The notes under the pieces are model-generated. The model was not told where the DNA came from and did not search any database. It was given only the letters and a program-made list of their open reading frames with translations. Both the position numbers and the translations under genes were made by a program. Positions 44,223 through 52,207 of a DNA stretch of 64,000 nucleotides are shown here, in pieces. The DNA is from Bacillota bacterium (GTDB taxonomy: Bacteria > Bacillota > Clostridia > Lachnospirales > Lachnospiraceae), in the NCBI GenBank assembly GCA_023409535.1, contig JAEYGZ010000037.1:248001-312000 (forward strand), read 5' to 3'. How positions within the stretch are numbered: the stretch's first letter is position 1; the number at the start of each line of letters is the position of its first letter.

Positions 44223-45290
44223 ATGAATCATCGTGTCTCAATTTATGGTGCCCAGCTTCTGGCTGAGACTATTTACACAGCCATGAAGAGTACATATAAG
44301 ACAGAGGTCAGTTATTTTATAGTAACAGAGAGGAAGGGAAATCCGGAACAGCTGGATGGCATTGAAGTCCTGACATTGTCAGAATATCTGGAGAAAAATA
44401 TTCGTGAGCAAATATTAATTGCGGTACCGGAAGAGCATCACCGGACAATTACGGATGAGTTAGAGAACTATGGGATAACGGATTATGTATGCCTGACCTC
44501 ACAGCTCAGGAATCAGATTCTGAGGAAATATTATAATCGGATTGATGGTTTTACCACTTTGGATGGGGTAAGTAACTTGACAATAAGTGATCATCCTGAC
44601 CTGGAGAAGCTTTTTAAGATTTATATGGTCAGAAGCAGCAGGGATCGATTACAGGAGAATAAATATGCTTTGTCAGAACAAATAGAACAGATTCAGGCAG
44701 GAGCAGTATTGGATAATGGCAGCCTAGGGATTCTAAGAGATGATACAGGGGATAATATCTCAGCTAAGAATCGGGATTATTGCGAGCTTACGGCATTGTA
44801 TTGGATTTGGAAAAATTCTGCTTATGAGTATGCTGGCTTATGCCATTACCGTAGAGTATTTGAATTGAGCGGATCGGAGATACAGAGAATCATTCAAAGT
44901 AAGGTGGATGTGATTCTGCCGTATCCGACTATACATTTTCCTGATATCTCGGCACAATATATCAGATATCTCTCAAAAAACGAATGGGAGCTGATGCGGA
45001 AGGCGATCTTAATGAAATCTCCTGAGTTGCAAGCTTCGTGGCAAAGTATCTGGAAAGGCAGATTTTTTTATAATTACAATATGTTGATTGCCAGGCAGGA
45101 GGTATTGCATTCCTATTGTGAGTGGGTATTTGATATTTTAGATATTGTGGAACAATTATGCAGAGAAGAAGGAATAATTCCAAGTAAAAGATATGCGGGC
45201 TATATGGGTGAAATATTCGCAACTATTTATTTTTTACATTACAAAAAAGATTATAAGATAATCAATGCAGGAGTAGATATATTAATATGA
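44223..45290 (+). CDS. Rossmann-like domain fused to DUF4422 glycosyltransferase
   Basis: 355 residues after GGGGGAT. The shared module is N-terminal (VSIYGAQLLAETIYTAM about 4-20, ILIAVPEEHHRTITDEL). The DUF4422 domain follows from about 135: KIYMVRSSRDR, YCELTALYWIWKN, YAGLCHYRRVF and KRYAGYMGEIFATIYF. DUF4422 proteins are capsule-type glycosyltransferases. It is 11 bases downstream of ugd and so lies outside the AT-rich block, yet carries the same module. A probable relative of it was deleted at 42741. Confidence 0.86.
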   Translation: MNHRVSIYGAQLLAETIYTAMKSTYKTEVSYFIVTERKGNPEQLDGIEVLTLSEYLEKNIREQILIAVPEEHHRTITDELENYGITDYVCLTSQLRNQILRKYYNRIDGFTTLDGVSNLTISDHPDLEKLFKIYMVRSSRDRLQENKYALSEQIEQIQAGAVLDNGSLGILRDDTGDNISAKNRDYCELTALYWIWKNSAYEYAGLCHYRRVFELSGSEIQRIIQSKVDVILPYPTIHFPDISAQYIRYLSKNEWELMRKAILMKSPELQASWQSIWKGRFFYNYNMLIARQEVLHSYCEWVFDILDIVEQLCREEGIIPSKRYAGYMGEIFATIYFLHYKKDYKIINAGVDILI

Positions 45291-45497
45291 TTAAGCAATT
45301 GAATGTAATTGGAGTATACAAGAGATGCGATAATGTATATGTGGAGGTAAAAATTATATTCCCTATAACAAGATACTTTATTTTGATGTAAAATCGTATG
45401 ATTGACATTTATGTATACCGACTAGTAACTACGATAAAATGGTATATTTGATATACTATAGCAGTTATATAACTTTGGCAGAAAGGGATGCAAAGCC

Positions 45498-46682
45498 ATG
45501 AAACAAATTTTAAACATATGCCCATATACATACTACCGCAATGAACAGTTTATGAAGGATTGCATTTTGCTGCCTTATACATTTTCAAAATTGTTTGATT
45601 TTCAAACGGTAATTGTAACAGCTCAGAGGGAGGAGTATACCTATCTTGATTTACTGCCGGGATTGCTTGTTGAGGTGGTGCCTGCTGCAGAGACACCGGA
45701 GCAGTGGACGGAATTCGCATGCGATTATATCAGACAGAATTATTCTAAAATCGATCTCCTCTTTTGTTTTGGCAGCTATGACACAAACCGCCGGATCATA
45801 CCCCTGTATAAGGAACTTCGTCCAGAAGGCAAGGTTATTCTGAAGCTGGATATTAATAGTGGTTGGGCGGACAGGCTTAGTCTTGGTATCCCTGAATTAA
45901 GAACGATGTATGAGAATTGTGACTTAATCACCTGCGAATCCAAGCGGCTGAAGAAGCTCCTGTCAGAAAAATGGCCGTATCGGATTGAATATCTTGTGAA
46001 TGGCTATTTGGAGGATATCGCCCGGCTTAAGCCGGTATCCTATAAAGAAAAGGAAAATATAATTCTGACGGTGGGACGGATTGGTTTAAAAGAGAAAGCC
46101 AACCATATCCTAATGGAGGCTTTTGCCAAGTGCGCTGACCGGTACCCTGCATGGAAGGTCAAGCTGGTTGGCGGTATTGAACCAACATTCCAGAATTATA
46201 TAAAGGAGTTTTTTCGTAGGTATCCGCAGTTGGAAGGAAGAATCATATTTACCGGTAAGATTCTTGATAAAGAATTATTAAATGAAGAGTATAAAAGGGC
46301 AAAGGTATTTGCAATAACTTCTATTGTTGAAGGTGGAACCCCGAATGTATTTTCAGAAGCGGCTCGCAATGGTTGTTATATGATCAGCAGTCGTATCGAT
46401 GCGGTGGATGAATTCACCAATTGGGAACAATGTGGGGTGAGTTTTCCTAAGAATGATGTGGATGAATTAGCAAGGAAATTCAATACTGTCCTGAACGATC
46501 GATATGATGCAATTATGGAGAATTGCTGTTATGATATTCAGGAATACCATAGAAGATACTTTGACTATAAGAAAATGGTGAGGAAGCTGATGCATTTGCT
46601 GGAGCTAAAGGATCAGATAACTACCCAGGAATACAGGGAGGGACAGGATGCTGCCGGATTTTCAGAATCTATATACAAATAA
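45498..46682 (+). CDS. GT4 glycosyltransferase
   Basis: 394 residues. GT-B enzyme: an N-terminal acceptor domain, then IILTVGRIGLKEKANHILMEAF (split, about 190-211), KLVGG, and the donor motif AITSIVEGGTPNVFSEAARNG (about 272-292), where the Glu pair is conserved. No transmembrane segment. The ATG follows AAAGGG. The next gene starts inside its last 35 bases, so the two are coupled. The sugar cannot be told from sequence. Confidence 0.85.
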   Translation: MKQILNICPYTYYRNEQFMKDCILLPYTFSKLFDFQTVIVTAQREEYTYLDLLPGLLVEVVPAAETPEQWTEFACDYIRQNYSKIDLLFCFGSYDTNRRIIPLYKELRPEGKVILKLDINSGWADRLSLGIPELRTMYENCDLITCESKRLKKLLSEKWPYRIEYLVNGYLEDIARLKPVSYKEKENIILTVGRIGLKEKANHILMEAFAKCADRYPAWKVKLVGGIEPTFQNYIKEFFRRYPQLEGRIIFTGKILDKELLNEEYKRAKVFAITSIVEGGTPNVFSEAARNGCYMISSRIDAVDEFTNWEQCGVSFPKNDVDELARKFNTVLNDRYDAIMENCCYDIQEYHRRYFDYKKMVRKLMHLLELKDQITTQEYREGQDAAGFSESIYK

Positions 46683-47529
46683 GTCTTATCTTAGCAGGGA
46701 GACGCAGGTGCAGCTGTTCCGACAGCTGATAGAGATCCTTCAGGCGCAGATATCGGATGCTGCAGAACGACTCATGCAGGTAAAACTGCATGGTCTTCTT
46801 TTTTCCATTTTATCGGAGACAGATTTTAATCAGACGATTTTTATGGCAGCAGATTCGTCTGCCAATCAGCTGCTTGCTGCTTATTCCGAACAACTGAGGC
46901 CGGATAATATTGTGGTGACATCGGATCTGGACGCTTCGATGGACTATTCTTCGGAGGAATTTGGCAAAATGCTGTCGGAATATTTTGAGTTATTGCGGCA
47001 GGAGATACCAAAGCCATTCTCGATCATGATTGTTCCATATCCAATGCTGGAAGCAAAGTTTGACCAGTGGCAGAGGCATATTGACGGCATGCTGGCATAC
47101 CGGGGAAGGATAATTGTATACGATTGCCCTGAGAATGTACGGATAACGGAGCGGTTTACTCTGAGTGCCGATTATTCTGTCAGTCAGGAGCGGACGATTA
47201 AGGTGTTGCAGACGAATAAGGTATTTGAGCCAAGTGATATAAATCTGACCCTGTCTCTAAGAATCCAAACCCTGCAGAACAAAATCCTCGGACTTGCAGG
47301 CAGAGAAGAGGCGGGTGCACAGGCATTGGACAAATTAATATATGATGCCCAGCTGTTGGAAAATGAAATTATAAGTCATCACGACGAATTCCCCGAGGCG
47401 GATTTAAAATACAGAATAAATGAAGTAAAGAATGCACTGCTGGATGTCCGCTATGCAGAAAAAGCTGATATTGCATATTTTATGGAAGTACTTGGTCAGG
47501 AAACAAATAAGCTGATATCATGGACTTAG
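46648..47529 (+). CDS. Unknown protein overlapping the GT4 gene
   Basis: 293 residues, not recognised. The ATG has GGAGG 9 bases upstream, so the 35-base overlap with the previous gene is real. The N-terminal ~70 residues and the C-terminal ~90 residues are helical; the middle has short strands with IVVTSDLDASMDY and FSIMIVPYPMLEAKF, suggesting an alpha/beta core. No catalytic motif is evident. A structural partner of the neighbouring transferases is plausible, from operon position only. Confidence 0.6.
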   Translation: MLPDFQNLYTNKSYLSRETQVQLFRQLIEILQAQISDAAERLMQVKLHGLLFSILSETDFNQTIFMAADSSANQLLAAYSEQLRPDNIVVTSDLDASMDYSSEEFGKMLSEYFELLRQEIPKPFSIMIVPYPMLEAKFDQWQRHIDGMLAYRGRIIVYDCPENVRITERFTLSADYSVSQERTIKVLQTNKVFEPSDINLTLSLRIQTLQNKILGLAGREEAGAQALDKLIYDAQLLENEIISHHDEFPEADLKYRINEVKNALLDVRYAEKADIAYFMEVLGQETNKLISWT

Positions 47530-47546
47530 TCCGGGAGGATACGAAA

Positions 47547-48602
47547 ATGACAGCAATCACCCTATGCATGATAGTAAAAAATGAAGAAAGCAGCCTGGAG
47601 CTATGCTTGCACAGCATAGCCTCCTACATGGACGAAATTGTTATTGTTGACACGGGATCAACGGATGCCACCAGGGAGATCGCTTTACGTTACACAGATA
47701 AGGTATATGATTTTCAATGGGTAAATGATTTTTCTGCTGCGCGAAACTTCGCGATCGAAAAAGCCGGTAATGAATATATTCTTGCGATAGATGCAGATGA
47801 GATCACGGAAGAAATCAATATGGATGGAATAAGAAAGCTGATTGAAGCTGCACCCGGGGGGATCGGCAGGCTGTTGTGTATCAATGAATTTACGAGAAGT
47901 GATACTACATATCAATATAGTGAGAGAATTAACCGTCTGTTTTCAAAAAAGTATTATCAATACAAAGGAATAATCCATGAGCAGGTTACCCCGTTATCAG
48001 GAACGGAGGAGATAACATTTTCTATTCCTCTTTGCGTAAGACATTTCGGTTATGAAGGAGACCTGGAAATCAGGAGAAAGAAGACACAGAGGAATATCAG
48101 CCTGTTAAAAAAAGCACTGGACAGCACTCCCGATGACCCTTATCTGCTATATCAGATAGGCAAGGGTTATTATATGGAGGAAGATTATATAAATGCCTGC
48201 GATTATTTTGGACGGGCCTTGTATTTTGATCTGGATATCCGGTTGGAGTATGTCCAGGATATGGTGGAGAGCTATGGCTATTCCATGATTAATTCCGGAC
48301 AGTATGAGGCAGCCATGCAGCTTCTGAATATCTATGAGGAATTCTCACATTCGGCGGACTTTATCTTTCTGATCGCACTTATTTTGATGAATAATGAAGA
48401 ATTCGACCGGGCAGTGGATGAATTCAATAAGGCGGCGACCTATGACACCAGTAAAATGGAGGGAGTCAACAGCTTCTTAGCATTTTATAATATCGGGGTC
48501 ATTTATGAATGTCTGGGGCATAAGACAAAGGCAAAGGAATATTATCGAAAATGCAAGGATTACAAGCCTGCGCAGGTGCGACTGAACAGTATTCTTATAT
48601 AG
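47547..48602 (+). CDS. GT2 glycosyltransferase with TPR tail
   Basis: 351 residues from ATG 47547 (GGGAGG upstream); ATG 47520 lacks a site. The GT2 N terminus has LCMIVKNEESSLELCL, IVIVDTGSTDAT, FSAARNFAIEKA and the metal motif AIDADE (about 82-87). From about 195 are tetratricopeptide-like repeats (DDPYLLYQIGKGYYMEEDYINACDYF split; FNKAATYD). This is the SunS-like TPR-glycosyltransferase layout; some relatives glycosylate proteins directly. A paralogue is at 54284. Confidence 0.87.
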   Translation: MTAITLCMIVKNEESSLELCLHSIASYMDEIVIVDTGSTDATREIALRYTDKVYDFQWVNDFSAARNFAIEKAGNEYILAIDADEITEEINMDGIRKLIEAAPGGIGRLLCINEFTRSDTTYQYSERINRLFSKKYYQYKGIIHEQVTPLSGTEEITFSIPLCVRHFGYEGDLEIRRKKTQRNISLLKKALDSTPDDPYLLYQIGKGYYMEEDYINACDYFGRALYFDLDIRLEYVQDMVESYGYSMINSGQYEAAMQLLNIYEEFSHSADFIFLIALILMNNEEFDRAVDEFNKAATYDTSKMEGVNSFLAFYNIGVIYECLGHKTKAKEYYRKCKDYKPAQVRLNSILI

Positions 48603-48742
48603 CCTAAAATAGTCCATGCTTCTAAAAAATTCAATACATGGAATTACGATCTGGTACAGTTGGTTCTCAACTTATCACTCCTATTATATATATGTAGAAA
48701 GTATAAATGAGCATTTATCAGGCTGCATAATGGAGTGAGACC

Positions 48743-49768
48743 ATGTTTTCCAATAAGACTTTATTAATTACGGGTGGAACCGGATCCTTTGGAAATGCTG
48801 TCTTGAAGCGTTTTCTCCGAACGGATATCGGTGAAATCCGTATTTTTTCCAGAGATGAAAAAAAACAGGATGAGATGCGGCATCAATATAATAATGATAA
48901 GGTTAAATATTATATAGGAGATGTCAGGGACCTCTCATCAATAAAAAATGCGATGTACGGAGTGGACTATGTTTTTCATGCGGCTGCATTAAAACAGGTT
49001 CCGTCCTGCGAGTTTTTTCCATTGGAGGCAGTGAAAACAAATGTAATCGGAACCGATAATGTACTGACCGCTTCTATTGCCGCAGGCGTGAAAAAGGTAA
49101 TATGCCTTTCCACCGATAAGGCTGCTTATCCGGTGAACGCCATGGGAATGTCAAAGGCAATGATGGAAAAAGTATTTGTAGCAAAATCAAGGACGGTTAA
49201 ACCGGACCGAACTATCATATGCGGAACCAGATACGGGAATGTAATGTGCTCCAGAGGCTCCGTTATCCCGTTATTTATTGAACAAATGAAGGCCGGTCAA
49301 CCATTAACGGTAACCGAACCCAAAATGACCCGTTTCATTATGAGCCTGGAAGAGGCTGTGGAACTGGTCTTATTTGCGTTTGAGTACGCCGAAAGCGGTG
49401 ATATTATGGTTCAGAAAGCGCCGGCGACCACCATTGAGGTGTTGGCACAGGCAGTAAAGGAATTATTTCATGCAGACAATGAGATAAGGGTTATTGGGAT
49501 AAGACATGGTGAGAAGATGTATGAGACCTTATTAACCAATGAAGAGTGTTACCATGCGATTGATATGGGGAATTTTTATAAGCTTCCTGCCGATCAGAGG
49601 GATCTCAATTACAATAAATATTTTATAGATGGTGAGCGGGAGAGAATAAAGTTATCCGAGTTTAATTCCAATAATACGAGAGCATTAACCATTGATGAGA
49701 CTAAATCAAAGCTTTTGACCCTGGATTATATCAAAGAAGAAATAAATGCATGGGGGAACAGGCTATGA
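48743..49768 (+). CDS. capE: UDP-GlcNAc 4,6-dehydratase/5-epimerase (CapE/WbjB type)
   Basis: 341 residues. TGGTGSFG near 10-17 binds NADP, FHAAALKQVPSCEF follows, and the active-site region reads NAMGMSKAMMEK. Met in place of the usual Tyr of the YxxxK pair is the feature that separates CapE/WbjB/FnlA from PseB and FlaA1. This is the first step from UDP-GlcNAc to UDP-N-acetyl-L-fucosamine. The next two genes complete the pathway, and the first overlaps by four bases. Confidence 0.9.
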   Translation: MFSNKTLLITGGTGSFGNAVLKRFLRTDIGEIRIFSRDEKKQDEMRHQYNNDKVKYYIGDVRDLSSIKNAMYGVDYVFHAAALKQVPSCEFFPLEAVKTNVIGTDNVLTASIAAGVKKVICLSTDKAAYPVNAMGMSKAMMEKVFVAKSRTVKPDRTIICGTRYGNVMCSRGSVIPLFIEQMKAGQPLTVTEPKMTRFIMSLEEAVELVLFAFEYAESGDIMVQKAPATTIEVLAQAVKELFHADNEIRVIGIRHGEKMYETLLTNEECYHAIDMGNFYKLPADQRDLNYNKYFIDGERERIKLSEFNSNNTRALTIDETKSKLLTLDYIKEEINAWGNRL

Positions 49769-50883
49769 GAATATTGGTGACCGGCGCAAAAGGCTTTATT
49801 GGCAAGAATCTTATTGCAGAGTTAAAGCATCGTGGGTATATGGAAATTTATGAATATGACAGAGGTATGGAGGATGCAATCCTTCATCAATACACCAGAG
49901 ACTGTGAATTTGTCTATCACCTTGCCGGTATTAACAGGCCTCTGAAGGAAGCTGAATACATGGAAGGCAACTATGGTTTTACAATGGAACTGCTTCGTAA
50001 ATTAAAGGGATTTGGCAATAAAGCACCGATTCTTATTACTTCGTCAATTCAGGCAGAATTAAATAATCCTTACGGAAACAGCAAGAAGGCAGGCGAGGAT
50101 GCTCTATTTACATATGCGCAGGATACAGGTTGTGAAGCGTTTGTATACCGCCTTCCAAATGTGTTCGGAAAATGGTGCAGACCTAATTATAACAGTGTAA
50201 TCGCTACATTTTGCCATAATATTGCAAGAGGCGAAGCAATAACGGTGAACGATCCTGAGGTCATACTGAAGCTGACTTATATCGATGATGTTGTGAATGA
50301 ATTTATCACCGCATTAGAGGGAAAAGCAAATAGAACAGGCAAGTATTGTTATGTACCTGTAACTTATACAATGGCTTTGGGCAAAATTGCTGAATGGATT
50401 TATTCCTTTCAAAAGAGCAGGGAGCAGCGGTTTATTCCCGATCAGGGCGATGAATTTGTTAAGAAGCTTTATAGTACCTATTTAAGCTGCCTGCCTGTGA
50501 ATCAGTTTTGCTACCCGCTTAAAATGAATGCGGATGAAAGAGGTTCCTTTACCGAATTTATCCGTACTCCCGATCGAGGGCAGATTTCTGTAAATATCTC
50601 AAAACCCGGTGTTACAAAGGGAAACCATTGGCATCAAACAAAAAATGAGAAGTTCCTGGTCGTAAGCGGTAAGGCGGTCATTGGCCTGCGTAATGTAAAC
50701 AGCGGTGAGGTAATCAGCTGCCAGGTATGCGGAGAAAAATTGGAGGTTGTTGATATACCGCCCGGATATGCTCATTGCATAACCAATATTGGTGACACAG
50801 AATTAGTTACTGTGATGTGGGCGAATGATACATACAGTTCTGAGAAGCCGGATACCATATTTCTGAATGTTCTGGGAGAGTAG
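49765..50883 (+). CDS. capF: Bifunctional UDP-sugar epimerase/reductase (CapF/WbjC type)
   Basis: 372 residues from ATG 49765, overlapping the previous stop (ATGA), with GGGGG 8 bases upstream. N-terminal SDR domain: ILVTGAKGFIGKNL, YHLAGINRPLKEAEY and YGNSKKAGED. A C-terminal cupin domain (about 245-372, with ERGSFTEFIRT, VTKGNHWHQTKNEKF and the metal His residues) is the CapF hallmark. It epimerises and reduces the CapE product. Length matches the family (about 370). Confidence 0.93.
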   Translation: MRILVTGAKGFIGKNLIAELKHRGYMEIYEYDRGMEDAILHQYTRDCEFVYHLAGINRPLKEAEYMEGNYGFTMELLRKLKGFGNKAPILITSSIQAELNNPYGNSKKAGEDALFTYAQDTGCEAFVYRLPNVFGKWCRPNYNSVIATFCHNIARGEAITVNDPEVILKLTYIDDVVNEFITALEGKANRTGKYCYVPVTYTMALGKIAEWIYSFQKSREQRFIPDQGDEFVKKLYSTYLSCLPVNQFCYPLKMNADERGSFTEFIRTPDRGQISVNISKPGVTKGNHWHQTKNEKFLVVSGKAVIGLRNVNSGEVISCQVCGEKLEVVDIPPGYAHCITNIGDTELVTVMWANDTYSSEKPDTIFLNVLGE

Positions 50884-50898
50884 AAAGGAAACGGTAAA

Positions 50899-52038
50899 AT
50901 GAGTAAATTAAAGGTGATGACAATCATCGGCACAAGACCTGAGATTATACGATTATCGGCCTGTATCAAGGCGTGTGATAAATACTTTTTCCATACATTG
51001 GTTCATACAGGTCAAAACTGGGATTATACGTTAAATGAGGTTTTTTTTAAAGAGCTTGAACTTAGGGAACCGGATTATTATTTGAATAGTGTCGGTGCGA
51101 ACCTTGGCGAGACCATGGGGAATATCATTGCAAAGTCTTATCAAATAATGTTGGAGGAAAGGCCGGATGCTGTGCTGATTTTGGGAGATACCAATTCGGC
51201 ATTATCCGCAATATCGGCCAAAAGGCTTAAAATACCTATTTTTCATATGGAAGCGGGAAACCGGTGCTGGGACTGGAATGTACCGGAGATGATCAACCGC
51301 AAAATCGTTGATCATATTGCGGATATCAATCTTCCATATACAGAGCACTCCAGAAGGTATCTGCTTTCGGAAGGTATTGACGGGAAAACTATATTTGTTA
51401 CGGGTTCACCTATGCGGGAGGTCTTTCGTGACCATCTCGAGAAAATAAAGAACAGTGATGTGCTGACCCGATTTGGCCTGGAGAAGGGAAATTATATCCT
51501 TTTGTCGGCGCATAGAGAAGAAAATATCGACCAGGAAGATAATTTCATGTCGTTAATGACGTCGGTGAACATCATAGCCGTAAAGTACCGGATGCCGGTT
51601 GTTTATTCCACACACCCCAGGAGCAAAAAGGTAATCGAACAAAGAGAATTTATGTTTCATCCTCTTGTCCAAAGTATGGAGCCATTCGGATTTATTGATT
51701 ATAATCAATTGCAAAGAAATGCTTATTGTGTTTTGTCAGATAGCGGGACACTGTCGGAAGAAAGTGCGATACTTGGATTCCCGGGTGTTTTAATCAGAAC
51801 GTCGACAGAGCGGCCGGAGGTTCTTGATAAAGGTACCATAGTGATTGGCGGAATACACGGTGAGGACATAGAGCAGGCTGTCGAGCTGGCGGTTGCTATG
51901 TTTGAAAACAGGGAAGAAACTGTCTTGCCGGAGGATTATGAGGATGCCAACGTATCGGTTAAGGTGGTGAAGATCATACAGAGTTATACGAAAATCGTTA
52001 ATCTGACGGTATGGCAGAAAGGTTCGCAGAGATCGTAA
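50899..52038 (+). CDS. capG: UDP-N-acetyl-L-fucosamine synthase, UDP-GlcNAc 2-epimerase family (CapG/WbjD type)
   Basis: 379 residues after GAAAGGAA. Motifs of non-hydrolysing UDP-GlcNAc 2-epimerases: VMTIIGTRPEIIRL (about 5-18), HTGQNWDYTLNEVF, VLILGDTNSAL, HMEAGNRCWD, LLSAHREENID and SDSGTLSEESAILG. As the third member of capE-capF-capG it should make UDP-L-FucNAc. A sigma-28-type promoter begins a new unit right after it. Confidence 0.92.
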   Translation: MSKLKVMTIIGTRPEIIRLSACIKACDKYFFHTLVHTGQNWDYTLNEVFFKELELREPDYYLNSVGANLGETMGNIIAKSYQIMLEERPDAVLILGDTNSALSAISAKRLKIPIFHMEAGNRCWDWNVPEMINRKIVDHIADINLPYTEHSRRYLLSEGIDGKTIFVTGSPMREVFRDHLEKIKNSDVLTRFGLEKGNYILLSAHREENIDQEDNFMSLMTSVNIIAVKYRMPVVYSTHPRSKKVIEQREFMFHPLVQSMEPFGFIDYNQLQRNAYCVLSDSGTLSEESAILGFPGVLIRTSTERPEVLDKGTIVIGGIHGEDIEQAVELAVAMFENREETVLPEDYEDANVSVKVVKIIQSYTKIVNLTVWQKGSQRS

Positions 52039-52070
52039 GGATTTTGTAATAAAAAATACTATTTATTCTC

Positions 52071-52098
52071 TAAAGGATATACTAAAGATTGTCGATAA
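52071..52098 (+). promoter_or_regulatory. Sigma-28-type promoter of the secreted-protein operon
   Basis: TAAA at 52071-52074, 16 bases, then GTCGATAA at 52091-52098. The -10 region (GTCGATAATAAAGTATATGG) is nearly the same as in the blocks at 25381 and 27714. The leader is about 105 bases. Confidence 0.68.
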
Positions 52099-52207
52099 TA
52101 AAGTATATGGTTATTTTTATTTTTAAAAATACTCATTTTTTATAAACAATAAACGATCGAAAAATAATTGCTATGGGGAAGCTTTAGCGTATTTTGGAGG
52201 TGTACAA

